64,000 nucleotides of DNA, taken from the NCBI RefSeq assembly GCF_014884995.1, contig NZ_JABMII010000005.1:1-64000 (forward strand), written 5' to 3'. The notes under the pieces were generated by a model. The model had not been told where the DNA came from and ran no database searches. It saw only the letters and a list, made by a program, of their open reading frames with translations. This DNA is from Spirabiliibacterium pneumoniae (GTDB taxonomy: Bacteria > Pseudomonadota > Gammaproteobacteria > Enterobacterales > Pasteurellaceae). Positions 30,943 to 41,324 of the stretch are shown here, in pieces. The translations under genes and the position numbers were made by a program. Within the stretch, counting starts at the first letter, position 1. The number at the start of each line of letters is the position of its first letter.

Positions 30943-32238
30943 ATGAGCGCGCAAACGCCAACCTTAATGCAACAGATTTTCACCCGCCGAATGCTGATCT
31001 GCCTTTTTGTGGGATTCAGCTCTGGCCTGCCACTGTATATCATTATCTCGCTGATTCCGCTGTGGTTGCGCACCCAAGAAGTGGATTTGAAAACCATCGG
31101 TTTTTTTGCTCTCACTGGATTGCCGTATATTTGGAAATTTCTCTGGTCGCCGATACTCGACCGCTATGTCCCTCCCTTTCTTGGTCGTCGGCGCGGCTGG
31201 ATGCTGATTTCACAAGTGTTGTTAATCGTCTCACTTGGTCTTTTTGGCTTTCTTGACCCGAAAGAACACAGCCAGCTTTCACTGATTGCCGCTCTTGCCA
31301 CACTGGTGGCGTTTTTTTCCGCAACGCAAGATATTGTCATTGATGCTTATCGGCGTGAAATCCTGCCTGATGCAGAGCTGGGCTTGGGCAACTCTTTGAG
31401 TGTGAATGCTTATCGCATTGCAGGCTTTGTTCCTGGTTCATTATCCTTGATCTTAGCCGACATTCTGCCGTGGCGCAGCGTGTTTATGATCACCGCACTT
31501 TTCATGTTGCCTGGCATTTTAATGACCTTATTTTTAGCGTTTGAGCCAAAAATTGAGCTTGGGCGCAACCGTACTTTGCGCGCGATGGTGCTTGAGCCTT
31601 TCAACGAATTTTTCACCCGCAAAGGCGTCCTCTCAGCGCTGGGCATTTTGCTGTTTATCTTTTTGTATAAAATTGGCGACACGATGGCCACCGCACTGAT
31701 CACGCCGTTTTATTATGATATGGGCTTTAGTAAAACCCAAATTGGACTGGTGGTGAAAAATGCTTCCGTTTGGCCGATGTTGCTCGCGGGCATTGCTGGC
31801 GGCGTGATTATGCTCAAAATTGGCATTAACCGTGCGCTGTGGCTGTTTGGGCTGGTGCAAATTGTCACTATTTTAGGCTTTGCGTGGCTGGCATCTTTCG
31901 GGCATTTTGACGTGGTGGACACGAAAGCGTTGGTCGCTTTAACCATTGTGGTAGCGGCCGAATACATTGGCATTGGGCTCGGTACCGCCGCCTTTGTGGC
32001 GTTTATGGCGCGCGAAACCAATCCGCTTTACACCGCCACACAGCTTGCCTTGATGACCAGCCTAGCCGCCCTGCCGCGCACCATTTTCAACTCCTTTGCA
32101 GGCGCTTTAATTGAATTTTTTGGCTACTATCACTACTTTTGGTTCTGCTTCGCCATCGCCATTCCTGGCATGCTTTGCCTGATGTGGGCAGCACCTTGGA
32201 ACGACAAAACGCGCGATCCAAATAAAAGTGCGGTTTAA
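30943..32238 (+). CDS. ampG: AmpG-family muropeptide permease
   Basis: 431-aa major facilitator superfamily protein with 12 predicted helices. It probably imports anhydro-muropeptides from the periplasm for cell wall recycling. The segments GFSSGLPLYIII and WKFLWSPILDRY and the motif STQ-like FSATQDIVIDAYRREIL are typical of AmpG. H. influenzae AmpG is of similar, shorter-than-E. coli length. It converges with gloB, overlapping by 4 bp. A related MFS role in another solute cannot be excluded by sequence alone. Confidence 0.85.
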   Translation: MSAQTPTLMQQIFTRRMLICLFVGFSSGLPLYIIISLIPLWLRTQEVDLKTIGFFALTGLPYIWKFLWSPILDRYVPPFLGRRRGWMLISQVLLIVSLGLFGFLDPKEHSQLSLIAALATLVAFFSATQDIVIDAYRREILPDAELGLGNSLSVNAYRIAGFVPGSLSLILADILPWRSVFMITALFMLPGILMTLFLAFEPKIELGRNRTLRAMVLEPFNEFFTRKGVLSALGILLFIFLYKIGDTMATALITPFYYDMGFSKTQIGLVVKNASVWPMLLAGIAGGVIMLKIGINRALWLFGLVQIVTILGFAWLASFGHFDVVDTKALVALTIVVAAEYIGIGLGTAAFVAFMARETNPLYTATQLALMTSLAALPRTIFNSFAGALIEFFGYYHYFWFCFAIAIPGMLCLMWAAPWNDKTRDPNKSAV

Positions 32239-32930
32239 AAATTATCTTTCGCTTGGCGCAGTTGCGTAAATTGCGCCACTGTTTGCGCTTGTAAAAATGG
32301 ATTAATTTTACGCTCTTGCGCCAGTGTGCTCGGCAATGATGGCTTGCCTTGCGCGCGCAATTTTTCAACGCGTGCCATAGCCTCTGTGATTACCGCACTT
32401 GGCTTAACCGCCTGCGCGAAGCGTAAATTTGCCAACGTGTATTCATGGGCAGGGCAGATGATCGTCTCTGCTGGCAAGTCATTGAGCCGCTGCAAGCCTG
32501 CAAACATCGCCGCATAATCGCCTGTGAATACCCGCCCGCAACCTGCAGAGAACAAGCTGTCGCCACAAAACAAGTGCCCTTCTATAAAATAGCTGACATG
32601 GCCAGCCGTATGCCCAAACGTTGGGATTACCGCCACCGTATAACCACCTATGGTCAACGTGCTATCTGGTACAACACAATGAAAACCACCTTGCACCTCT
32701 TCGGGCGCATACACAGGCAATGTGGGGTATTGGCTTAAAATGCCATCAATGCCGCCCGTGTGATCGCCATGATTGTGCGTAATCAAAATGGCTACAGGTT
32801 CAATAGTGCGCGCGCTGAGATAATCCAACACAGGTTGTGTTTCAGCAGGATCAATAATCAACACGCCACGCTGATGGCTTTGATAAAGCCAAATATAGTT
32901 GTCATTTAACGCATTTAATGGTATCAACAT
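32235..32930 (-). CDS. gloB: Hydroxyacylglutathione hydrolase (glyoxalase II)
   Basis: Hydrolyses S-lactoylglutathione to lactate and glutathione in methylglyoxal detoxification. The metallo-beta-lactamase fold is shown by THNHGDHTGG (binuclear zinc site), FGHTAGHVSYF and FCGDSLFSAGCGRVF. The length is 231 aa (E. coli 251). Its start lies only 31 bp from the divergent yafS start, so its promoter must overlap yafS or the short gap. A second enzyme of this activity class, gloC, is also in the window. Confidence 0.94.
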   Translation of the reverse strand: MLIPLNALNDNYIWLYQSHQRGVLIIDPAETQPVLDYLSARTIEPVAILITHNHGDHTGGIDGILSQYPTLPVYAPEEVQGGFHCVVPDSTLTIGGYTVAVIPTFGHTAGHVSYFIEGHLFCGDSLFSAGCGRVFTGDYAAMFAGLQRLNDLPAETIICPAHEYTLANLRFAQAVKPSAVITEAMARVEKLRAQGKPSLPSTLAQERKINPFLQAQTVAQFTQLRQAKDNF

Positions 32931-32961
32931 AATATATGTCCTTCACTATTGGGAGAATGCT

Positions 32962-33678
32962 ATGCGGCGCGCTAAATCCAGCATGCCACTTCGTCAGCCA
33001 TACAGCTGGCAACAACTCAAACAAGGCGAACGCTATTGTCAGGCATTGAGCGCATTTTTCATGCCGTGGGCGAATAAGCGCAAAGGGTTGTCTCACGCAT
33101 TTCTCGGCAATCTCAGTGGTGAAATTATCGCGCCTGATACACAAAACATTCATTTACAACTCAGCCCCGATCCTGCGCACTTCACTCACAACCCAGCTCG
33201 TGTGCTCCTACAAGCAGATCTCCATCACCTGCCGTTAGTGGAAAACTGTGTGGATAACTGCTGGCTTATCAACACCTTAAATTTCAGCCCTGACCCGCAC
33301 CAAGTGCTGCGTGAGGTCAACCGTGTGCTCTGCGATGACGGCTATCTTTTTCTGTCGCTTTTCAACCCATGCAGCACTCTTGTATGCAAACGCCATTTTC
33401 AAGATCAACACAGGCACGACCGCACTTTGCCTTTTCGCCAGTTTATTCTTTGGCGTGTGATCGACTGGCTGGATTTGTTAGGCTTTGAAATCATCGAACA
33501 AGCCTCTCTCGCACGCCTATCCCTACTTTCAGGCAATCACTTGCGCGTCATTGTTGCGCGCAAAACGGTGCTATCGCCAACCTTGAATACCGAAAAAGTG
33601 CGGTTTCGCCAGCCCCTGTTGCAACCAAGTGCCGCGCTGACCTCCCGTCAAAGTGCTTCTTCGCACACCTCAACGTAA
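32962..33678 (+). CDS. yafS: SAM-dependent methyltransferase-like protein YafS
   Basis: 238-aa protein with a class I methyltransferase-like core. Post-motif I is ADLHHLPL, and motif III is [20 protein letters not shown]. The usual glycine-rich SAM motif I is not recognisable, so activity is uncertain. The start at 32962 (MRRAKSS) follows GGGAG. The gloB/yafS/rnhA/dnaQ arrangement is identical to E. coli, which is the main support for the name. The 3' end overlaps the end of rnhA by 31 bp, tail to tail. Confidence 0.75.
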   Translation: MRRAKSSMPLRQPYSWQQLKQGERYCQALSAFFMPWANKRKGLSHAFLGNLSGEIIAPDTQNIHLQLSPDPAHFTHNPARVLLQADLHHLPLVENCVDNCWLINTLNFSPDPHQVLREVNRVLCDDGYLFLSLFNPCSTLVCKRHFQDQHRHDRTLPFRQFILWRVIDWLDLLGFEIIEQASLARLSLLSGNHLRVIVARKTVLSPTLNTEKVRFRQPLLQPSAALTSRQSASSHTST

Positions 33679-34127
33679 CCTTCATCACGCTGTGTTGGGT
33701 TTTCAGCACCTTGCCGAGCCAACGCGTCCACCCGTTCATTTTCGGTGTGCCCCGCGTGCCCTTTCACCCACTGCCATTCAATTTGATGGCGCGCAATAGC
33801 GATATCTAATCGCTGCCATAAATCCTTATTTTTCACTGGCTGCTTCGCGCTCGTGCGCCAATTATTACGTTTCCAGTTGTGAATCCACTGATTAATGCCA
33901 TTTTTCATGTATTGGCTGTCACTGTAAAGCACCACATGACACGCCCGCTTAAGCGATTCGAGTGCCACAATCACCGCCAAAAGCTCCATGCGATTATTAG
34001 TAGAACACATAAACCCTTGCGAAATCGTTTTTTCGTGCTGTTTATAACGTAACAACACGCCTATGCCGCCAGGACCAGGGTTACCCAAACAGGATCCATC
34101 GGTGAATATTTCAATCTTATCTGTCAC
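33648..34127 (-). CDS. rnhA: Ribonuclease HI
   Basis: Removes RNA from RNA:DNA hybrids. The active-site carboxylates are in [15 protein letters not shown] (Asp10), NRMELLAVI (Glu), LYSDSQYM (Asp) and ENERVDALA (Asp). I choose the GTG at 34127, which encodes MTDKIEIF, is preceded by AAGGAG nine bases upstream, and gives 159 aa (E. coli 155). The longer ATG frame from 34289 would run through the dnaQ start and adds unrelated sequence. It diverges from dnaQ with a 69-bp gap. Confidence 0.94.
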   Translation of the reverse strand: MTDKIEIFTDGSCLGNPGPGGIGVLLRYKQHEKTISQGFMCSTNNRMELLAVIVALESLKRACHVVLYSDSQYMKNGINQWIHNWKRNNWRTSAKQPVKNKDLWQRLDIAIARHQIEWQWVKGHAGHTENERVDALARQGAENPTQRDEGYVEVCEEAL

Positions 34128-34196
34128 TGTGATAAACTCCTTAACCACGCAAGAATACCTTAAAATTGTCAAAATCCCTAGCGGATAAGGAACATT

Positions 34197-34958
34197 ATGA
34201 CTGCCATAACCCCAACACGGCAAGTGGTGCTGGATACGGAAACCACAGGAATGAACACCGAAGCAGGTAAACCGCACTTTGAGGGGCATCGTGTAATTGA
34301 AATTGGTGCGGTGGAAATGATCAACCGCCGCCTAACGGGGCGCACCTTTCATGTGTATATCAAGCCTGATCGCAGTGTTGACCCAGAGGCGGTCGCCGTG
34401 CACGGCATCACCGATGAAATGCTCGCCGACAAGCCTGATTTTGACCAAATCGCACAAGACTTTATTGAATTTATCCGCGACAGCGAACTCATTATTCACA
34501 ATGCGCCGTTTGACGTCGGCTTTTTAGACTATGAATTCAGTAAAAGTGCGGTCAAGCCAATTCAAGCACAAAAAATTGCCGATCTTTGCGTGGTCACCGA
34601 CAGCCTAACAATGGCGAAGAAAAAATACCCTAGCAAGCGCAATAATTTGGATGCCTTGTGCGATCGCCTAAACATCGACAACAGCAACCGCACGTTGCAC
34701 GGCGCGTTACTCGATGCCGAGATTCTCGCCGATGTCTATTTGAAAATGACTGGCGGGCAATTTACTTTGTTTGAAGACGAGCAATCCGCCCAACGAGGTG
34801 GCGCGGGGCAAAGTGCGGTCAAGCTATCGAAGCAGGTGGTGGCCAATTTGCGGGTGCTAGAGCCAAGCCATGAGGAACGTGCTGCCCACGAGGAATATAT
34901 GAAGCTGATTAACAAAAAAAGTGGCGACAACTGCCTGTGGCAAAAACGCGTGCACTAA
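34197..34958 (+). CDS. dnaQ: DNA polymerase III epsilon (proofreading) subunit
   Basis: 3'-5' exonuclease of the replicase core. Exo I (VLDTETTGM, Asp13 and Glu15), Exo II ([14 protein letters not shown]) and Exo III ([14 protein letters not shown]) are present, then a linker and a C-terminal alpha-binding tail, 253 aa in all. The start has AAGGAAC upstream. Three USS copies lie inside (34270, 34543, 34811); one encodes GKPHFEGH just after Exo I, and another lies in the flexible linker. Confidence 0.96.
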   Translation: MTAITPTRQVVLDTETTGMNTEAGKPHFEGHRVIEIGAVEMINRRLTGRTFHVYIKPDRSVDPEAVAVHGITDEMLADKPDFDQIAQDFIEFIRDSELIIHNAPFDVGFLDYEFSKSAVKPIQAQKIADLCVVTDSLTMAKKKYPSKRNNLDALCDRLNIDNSNRTLHGALLDAEILADVYLKMTGGQFTLFEDEQSAQRGGAGQSAVKLSKQVVANLRVLEPSHEERAAHEEYMKLINKKSGDNCLWQKRVH

Positions 34959-34998
34959 TTCGGCTATGGATTAAGCAAATAAAAAAGAATTGTCAAAA

Positions 34999-35025
34999 AA
35001 GGGTTGACTGAATCGCTCAACCCTT
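34999..35025 (+). terminator. Hairpin after dnaQ that contains the tRNA promoter -35
   Basis: AAGGGTTGA, nine bases, TCAACCCTT: a perfect 9-bp stem after dnaQ, with A-rich sequence before it and TTATATT after. It may be a weak dnaQ terminator. The -35 box of the tRNA-Asp promoter (TTGACT, 35004-35009) lies in its left arm. Confidence 0.5.
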
Positions 35026-35032
35026 ATATTAT
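35004..35032 (+). promoter_or_regulatory. sigma-70 promoter for the tRNA-Asp pair
   Basis: TTGACT (35004-35009), exactly 17 bp, then TATTAT (35027-35032), followed by the GC-rich discriminator GCCCCC. This is a near-consensus, stable-RNA type promoter ending 16 bp before the first tRNA. The GC discriminator is the usual mark of stringent (ppGpp) control. Confidence 0.8.
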
Positions 35033-35048
35033 GCCCCCACTTTAGCGC

Positions 35049-35125
35049 GGAGTGGTAGTTCAGCTGGTTAGAATACCTGCCTGTCACGCAGGGGGTCGCG
35101 GGTTCGAGTCCCGTCCATTCCGCCA
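35049..35125 (+). tRNA. tRNA-Asp (GTC), copy 1
   Basis: 77-nt cloverleaf with encoded CCA. The acceptor stem pairs GGAGTGG with CCATTCC, the anticodon GTC is at 35083-35085 within CTGTCAC, and the T-arm is GGGTTCGAGTCCC. It is identical to the second copy 35 bp downstream. Confidence 0.97.
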
Positions 35126-35160
35126 ACTTTTTCACTCAACGTGAGTAGTCATCTAATTTA

Positions 35161-35237
35161 GGAGTGGTAGTTCAGCTGGTTAGAATACCTGCCTGTCACG
35201 CAGGGGGTCGCGGGTTCGAGTCCCGTCCATTCCGCCA
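35161..35237 (+). tRNA. tRNA-Asp (GTC), copy 2
   Basis: Identical 77-nt duplicate of the upstream tRNA, anticodon GTC at 35195-35197. Both are probably made as one transcript from the promoter at 35004. The 35-nt spacer holds a small ACTCA-ACG-TGAGT hairpin that could mark processing. Confidence 0.97.
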
Positions 35238-35242
35238 TTTAA

Positions 35243-35272
35243 CACGCACAGTCAATCGCTGTGCGTTTTTTT
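35243..35272 (+). terminator. Terminator of the tRNA-Asp operon
   Basis: ACGCACAG-TCAATCG-CTGTGCGT followed by seven T: an 8-bp perfect stem starting 7 bp after the second tRNA. Confidence 0.9.
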
Positions 35273-35281
35273 ATGCCTACA

Positions 35282-36229
35282 TTAGGCGGGGAAGAATTTG
35301 CCCCGCAGCAGCTGCACCAAGGTGCCGAGCACTAAAAGCGCGATGCACGCCGAGCCAAACACAAAGAACACATAACCTAAGGTGTCCATGCCCCATTCAG
35401 GCGAGCCCATGAGATACACCCCCGCCGTGGCCATGGAGGCCAAGCCGAATGAAAAGCCCCAAAACGAAATTTTAAAGCTATTTTGCACAATCCACGGCAA
35501 CAAGCGCAGCAAAAAGAGCAATTGCAATAGCCCATATCCGATGAGCGCAAGCGCAAAATAATCCAGTTTGCCATCAACGATGTGCAAATAAGTATTCACC
35601 GCCACAAACGCAGGGGCGAGTTGAATGCTTAAAATCGGGCGCGTGGCTTCTGCGATAGGCGTTGCATTGCGCAGGCGTTGCAAAATAGCAGGCTCGAGAG
35701 TGAGCCAAGAGATCATTCCCATACCAAAAAATAACATCGCATAATTAGGCAAATCCAGTGATTTCAATGCGATAGCACTCACGAAATTAGCCGCTACGGT
35801 AGGCAAATACAAAATCGGCGTGGTGGCCTCAACTGGGTGCCCACCACGCCAAAGGCCAGCTGAACGGTAAGCAGAAAACACAAGTTGCGCCAGTGTGCCA
35901 ACGCCAATCAGTACACCTGCCAGTGCTTGAAAGTGCGGTTTAATGCTGAGGCTGAACAGCATCAGTGTTATCGGAATCAGGCTGAAAAAACAGCACTGCA
36001 CTTGATTTAAAAATTCCGTTTTCACCTGAGCAAAGTTGAACATAAATTTGGCCACATAAAACAGCACAAACAGCAGCCAAATGCTGTTGGAGGCCATCAA
36101 TATCGCACTTGAAACCGCACTTTCAAGTCCTTGCATCGCCTCATATTGTCGCCAGCCAAGGCCGATGGCAAATAATCCTAAAGTAATGCTGAAATAGCTA
36201 ATCGGCAAAGTTAAGAGTTTTTTTTGCAT
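35282..36229 (-). CDS. tehA: TehA-family anion channel / tellurite-resistance protein
   Basis: 315-aa inner membrane protein of the TDT/SLAC1 family, with ten predicted helices. It resembles H. influenzae TehA closely across LPISYFSITLGL, YLPTVAANFVSA, FFGMGMISW, LAPAFVAVNTYL, LFLLRLLPWIV and the C-terminal GKFFPA. TehA channels conduct anions; the tellurite phenotype arises with TehB, which is not adjacent here. The start at 36229 (MQKKLLT) has GAAGGAT upstream; the frame extends to 36292 without a ribosome site. Confidence 0.9.
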   Translation of the reverse strand: MQKKLLTLPISYFSITLGLFAIGLGWRQYEAMQGLESAVSSAILMASNSIWLLFVLFYVAKFMFNFAQVKTEFLNQVQCCFFSLIPITLMLFSLSIKPHFQALAGVLIGVGTLAQLVFSAYRSAGLWRGGHPVEATTPILYLPTVAANFVSAIALKSLDLPNYAMLFFGMGMISWLTLEPAILQRLRNATPIAEATRPILSIQLAPAFVAVNTYLHIVDGKLDYFALALIGYGLLQLLFLLRLLPWIVQNSFKISFWGFSFGLASMATAGVYLMGSPEWGMDTLGYVFFVFGSACIALLVLGTLVQLLRGKFFPA

Positions 36230-36357
36230 TATTTTTATCCTTCGTGCATTTGTTACATTATGAGAGCCTAGTATAGCAACGCTATCAACCATAATGATTG
36301 ACTAAATCGCTTAATTTTTTGTGCTTTAGTCTAAGCTTAATAAAGTGCGGTAGGGTA

Positions 36358-36384
36358 TAAAAAACCCAGCTTGCGCTGGGTTAA
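36358..36384 (-). terminator. Terminator of zapG
   Basis: Read leftward, AACCCAGC-GCAA-GCTGGGTT is followed by TTTT, beginning a few bases after the zapG stop. A USS copy lies just beyond it (36343-36351). Confidence 0.87.
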
Positions 36385-36386
36385 AA

Positions 36387-36842
36387 TCATTTTTGTTCTG
36401 TTTTCAGCAAGCCTGAAGAGCCTTTAGAATAGTCTTTCGGTGGCTCGCTAGTAGTAATCTCTGCTATTTTTTCAGCCTCACCTTCCAGCGTTGTTACTGT
36501 TTTCGCTTCAACGGGCGCTAAAAGTGCGGTCTGATTAAATAACGCTTTTGATTTGTCTTCTGCCAACATAGTCACAGAAGAACTGGCTAAATGTTTGTAG
36601 AGCTTTTGATAATCCTGCGCAAGGGTTTTCATCAAATCTGCACTTTCAGCAAAGTGAGTCTCCAGTTTGGCTTTTTGCTCGTCCACCTCGTGGCGCATTT
36701 GTTTGAGTTCAGATTGCGTTTGCAATTGTTTGCGCACATTGCCGCTGCTAATGCGAATGACAAAAAATGCAATCACAAAACCAATAATTAACCCGCCAAC
36801 ACCCATAAGCCATAACTGTTGTGTGGATGTAAGTTGCTCCAT
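36387..36842 (-). CDS. zapG: Cell division protein ZapG (YhcB, DUF1043)
   Basis: 151-aa membrane protein with one N-terminal transmembrane helix (about residues 9-31) followed by a long charged helix likely to form a coiled coil (QTQSELKQMRHEVDEQKAKLE) and a low-complexity tail. It matches the YhcB/ZapG family, which links division and envelope growth in enterobacteria. The start at 36842 follows AGGAGG. It is divergent from rplM-rpsI, the same neighbourhood as in E. coli. A USS (36523) is in the variable tail. Confidence 0.85.
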   Translation of the reverse strand: MEQLTSTQQLWLMGVGGLIIGFVIAFFVIRISSGNVRKQLQTQSELKQMRHEVDEQKAKLETHFAESADLMKTLAQDYQKLYKHLASSSVTMLAEDKSKALFNQTALLAPVEAKTVTTLEGEAEKIAEITTSEPPKDYSKGSSGLLKTEQK

Positions 36843-36945
36843 AATCCCTCCTAGCAATAAAATCAAACAGTAACAGATGAATTATAATCGGAATTTGCCC
36901 GATGTCTAACCCTAAAACGCATTTTTGCCACGCAAGGCACGTTTT

Positions 36946-36964
36946 TTGCGAAAAAAATTCGCAA
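36946..36964. promoter_or_regulatory. Perfect TTGCGAA dyad upstream of rplM
   Basis: TTGCGAA-AAAAA-TTCGCAA, a 7-bp perfect inverted repeat with a 5-base centre, ends 17 bp before a TATAAT box. It overlaps the -35 zone of the presumed rplM promoter. I do not recognise a regulator for it. Confidence 0.45.
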
Positions 36965-36981
36965 TTTGATTTTAGATTCAG

Positions 36982-36987
36982 TATAAT
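36982..36987 (+). promoter_or_regulatory. Candidate -10 box of the rplM-rpsI operon
   Basis: A consensus TATAAT is followed by CTTGCGACCC, a GC-rich start region. The -35 is poor (TTCGCA, 18 bp upstream). It leaves a leader of about 130 nt before rplM, long enough to hold the L13 autoregulatory site known in E. coli. Confidence 0.5.
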
Positions 36988-37124
36988 CTTGCGACCCTGT
37001 TATTACATTGGTTTTCCCAGCCGTGTAAAATTTTTGACTGTAACAAACACTCGAAGGGGTGGCTTGACAGTTTAAGGTGTGCTCTTTGAGCATAGGGTTT
37101 AAATTTTTATAAATGGTATTTTTA

Positions 37125-37553
37125 ATGAAAACTTTTGTAGCAAAACCAGAAAGCGTAAAACGTGACTGGTATGTGGTTGATGCGACAGGTAAAACATTAG
37201 GTCGCCTCGCTACGGAAATCGCAAGTCGCTTACGTGGTAAACACAAAGCTGAATATACTCCACACGTCGATACAGGTGATTACATCATCGTAATCAACGC
37301 TGAGAAAGTTGCTGTTACTGGCAAAAAACACAGCGATAAAATGTATTACTGGCACACAGGCCACATCGGTGGAATCAAGCAAGCGACTTTTGCTGAGATG
37401 ATCGAACGTCGTCCTGAGCGTGTGATTGAAATCGCAGTTAAGGGTATGTTGCCAAAGGGCCCATTGGGTCGTGCGATGTATCGTAAATTGAAAGTGTATG
37501 CTGGCGCTGAGCATAATCATGCCGCACAGCAACCACAAGTATTAGACATTTAA
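37125..37553 (+). CDS. rplM: 50S ribosomal protein L13
   Basis: 142-aa large-subunit ribosomal protein, the same length as in E. coli. The start [20 protein letters not shown] and the end QQPQVLDI are family hallmarks. The preferred ATG is 37125; an in-frame ATG at 37113 would add MVFL only. rpsI follows after 16 bp, the conserved L13-S9 operon. Confidence 0.98.
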   Translation: MKTFVAKPESVKRDWYVVDATGKTLGRLATEIASRLRGKHKAEYTPHVDTGDYIIVINAEKVAVTGKKHSDKMYYWHTGHIGGIKQATFAEMIERRPERVIEIAVKGMLPKGPLGRAMYRKLKVYAGAEHNHAAQQPQVLDI

Positions 37554-37569
37554 TCACGGGGTCAAGACT

Positions 37570-37962
37570 ATGGCAGAGAATCAAAACTACGGCACAGGCC
37601 GCCGCAAAAGCTCTTCAGCCCGCGTGTTTATCAAACCGGGCAGTGGTAAAATCACTATCAATCAACGTGAACTTGACGCTTATTTCGGTCGTGAAACTTC
37701 ACGCATGATCGTACGTCAACCGTTGGAATTAGTGGAATTAACCGATAAGTTAGACCTCTACATCACTGTCAAAGGTGGTGGTATTTCTGGTCAAGCTGGT
37801 GCTATCCGTCACGGTATCACTCGCGCATTGATGGAATACGACGAAACCCTTCGCCCAGCACTACGTGCTGCAGGCTTCGTGACACGTGATGCTCGTCGCG
37901 TTGAACGTAAAAAAGTGGGTCTTCGCAAAGCACGTCGTCGTCCACAATTCTCAAAACGTTAA
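37570..37962 (+). CDS. rpsI: 30S ribosomal protein S9
   Basis: 130-aa small-subunit protein whose basic tail reaches the P-site t[20 protein letters not shown] begins the globular domain, and the C-terminus ends in RRRPQFSKR as expected. It is the second gene of the rplM-rpsI operon. Confidence 0.98.
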   Translation: MAENQNYGTGRRKSSSARVFIKPGSGKITINQRELDAYFGRETSRMIVRQPLELVELTDKLDLYITVKGGGISGQAGAIRHGITRALMEYDETLRPALRAAGFVTRDARRVERKKVGLRKARRRPQFSKR

Positions 37963-37978
37963 TTTTTACGTTTACCCA

Positions 37979-38006
37979 AAAAAGCCGATGTTCCATCGGC
38001 TTTTTT
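37979..38006 (+). terminator. Terminator of rplM-rpsI
   Basis: AAAAAGCCGATG-TTC-CATCGGCTTTTTT: a long perfect stem with a 3-base loop and a T run, 16 bp after rpsI. It would work in both directions. Confidence 0.92.
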
Positions 38007-38025
38007 ATTGTTTTTTAATATCAAA

Positions 38026-38089
38026 AAGTGCGGTTCGCCTCAGCCAACCGCACTTTTATTCAAACCGCACTTTTATTCAAACCGCACTT
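38026..38089. repeat. Four USS copies, three in a 17-bp tandem array
   Basis: One forward USS (38026-38034) is followed by reverse copies at 38047, 38064 and 38081, exactly 17 bp apart. The unit ACCGCACTTTTATTCAA is repeated twice in full and begins a third time. This is a tandem duplication of a USS plus its flank, between the converging rpsI and yfeX genes. Confidence 0.93.
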
Positions 38090-38093
38090 GATG

Positions 38094-39954
<1,861 letters not shown>

Positions 39955-40001
39955 TCTGTATGAAACAAAAGTGCGGTCTTAACCTGATCGCACTTTCCTT
40001 T

Positions 40002-41087
40002 TTAAACAACCTCAATTATCACATCGTTGTCAGACAATTCGCTCAGTTCACCAATGCCATAAAGTGCAACGCCGCTTTCTGCTGCCAACTGTTTCACCGC
40101 CTCCACGGCTTCATCGCTCACTGCAATTAGCAAACCACCTGACGTTTGTGGATCACACAAAATCGCGCGTTGTTTTTCTGTCATTGGCGCAATTAAATGC
40201 CCATAGCTATCAAAATTACGTTTGCTACCGCCAGGAATACAACCTTTTTCAAGATAATAATCTAAGTCAGGCAAGCACCGCACATCTGCAAACCGCACTT
40301 TTGCCTGTAAGTTCGAGCCTTGACAAATTTCGCTTAAATGCCCTAGCAACCCAAAGCCTGTAACGTCAGTCATTGCATGTACACCAGGCAAATGCGCAAA
40401 TGCAGCACCAATTTTATTCATTTGACACATCAAATCAGCTGCCTTTCCTTTGTGTTCCGCCTTTAATTTGCCTTTTTTTTCTGCCGTGGTGTATATGCCA
40501 ATCCCGAGGGGCTTAGTTAAAAACAGCTTATCCCCTGCTTTGGCTTGATTATTTTGCTTGACTTGATCGGTGGCAATGATGCCTGTTACGGCAAGCCCAA
40601 AAATCGGCTCTGGCGAGTCAATACTATGCCCACCAGCAAGCGAAATGCCCGCCTCTTTGCAAGCTGTTCGCCCACCATCAACAATGCGCCGAGCCACCTC
40701 TGGCGGCAATTTATCAATCGGGAAACCCAAAATCGCAATCGCCATTATCGGCTTGCCGCCCATGGCATAAATATCGCTAATAGCGTTGGTTGCAGCAATG
40801 CGACCAAAAGTAAATGGATCATCGACGATAGGCATAAAAAAATCGGTTGTAGAAATGATCCCTGTGCCATTACCAATGTCGTACACAGCAGCATCATCTC
40901 GACTATCATTACCTACCAGCAAATTTGGGTCACACCATTTACCTGCTTCTGAGTGTAAAATTTTATCCAACACTTTTGGGGCAATTTTGCAACCACACCC
41001 TGCGCCGTGGCTATATTGTGTCAAACGAATCACATCGCTCACCACATCATTAAACTGTTGTTCATCGTATTCTTCTGTCTTTTTCAT
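40002..41087 (-). CDS. selD: Selenide, water dikinase SelD (cysteine form)
   Basis: Makes selenophosphate from selenide and ATP, the donor for selenocysteine and selenouridine. The glycine-rich start [10 protein letters not shown] carries the active-site residue as Cys31 (TGT codon) with Lys34; some Haemophilus SelD proteins have selenocysteine there. Family motifs [26 protein letters not shown] and [13 protein letters not shown] are present. The length is 361 aa, slightly longer than E. coli (347). No selA, selB or selenoprotein gene is in the window. Confidence 0.95.
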   Translation of the reverse strand: MKKTEEYDEQQFNDVVSDVIRLTQYSHGAGCGCKIAPKVLDKILHSEAGKWCDPNLLVGNDSRDDAAVYDIGNGTGIISTTDFFMPIVDDPFTFGRIAATNAISDIYAMGGKPIMAIAILGFPIDKLPPEVARRIVDGGRTACKEAGISLAGGHSIDSPEPIFGLAVTGIIATDQVKQNNQAKAGDKLFLTKPLGIGIYTTAEKKGKLKAEHKGKAADLMCQMNKIGAAFAHLPGVHAMTDVTGFGLLGHLSEICQGSNLQAKVRFADVRCLPDLDYYLEKGCIPGGSKRNFDSYGHLIAPMTEKQRAILCDPQTSGGLLIAVSDEAVEAVKQLAAESGVALYGIGELSELSDNDVIIEVV

Positions 41088-41277
41088 AACACCTCTATTT
41101 TCACTGTAGATAGCATAGCATACAACCGCACTTTGTATTTTGATACTAGGATTTATACAAATTTGTGCAAAAAATAAACATTATTTTAAAAAATATATCA
41201 CGTTATACCAATTTTTCTCTTTTTAAAAAATGTTTTATTTAAATTATGCTGATTTTATGAAAAAATACCCCTATTCG

Positions 41278-41292
41278 CACACAATATGTGTA
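41278..41292 (+). promoter_or_regulatory. CA-rich dyad in the oppA leader
   Basis: CACACAATATGTGTA contains ACACA-ATA-TGTGT, about 33-46 bp before the oppA start. The CA-rich left half resembles targets of the GcvB small RNA, which represses oppA in related bacteria. This is a suggestion from resemblance only. Confidence 0.25.
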
Positions 41293-41324
41293 CCTATTTT
41301 TTACTGTCTTGAAGGAGATCGATT

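Noticed and set aside
30390-31115. Leftward 241-codon open frame
   Set aside because: It lies antisense over the galE end and ampG start, crosses the USS-dyad terminator, and matches no known family.
33100-33680. Possible frameshift in yafS because motif I is not visible
   Set aside because: The frame is uninterrupted and the later motifs are in frame; divergence explains it better than a frameshift.
35040-35240. Twin tRNA-Asp genes as a prophage attachment site
   Set aside because: Both copies are complete tandem duplicates with a shared promoter and terminator; no integrase or phage gene is near.
38026-38089. Short regular repeats as a CRISPR array
   Set aside because: The 17-bp period has no unique spacers and the unit is the uptake signal plus flank; no cas genes are present.
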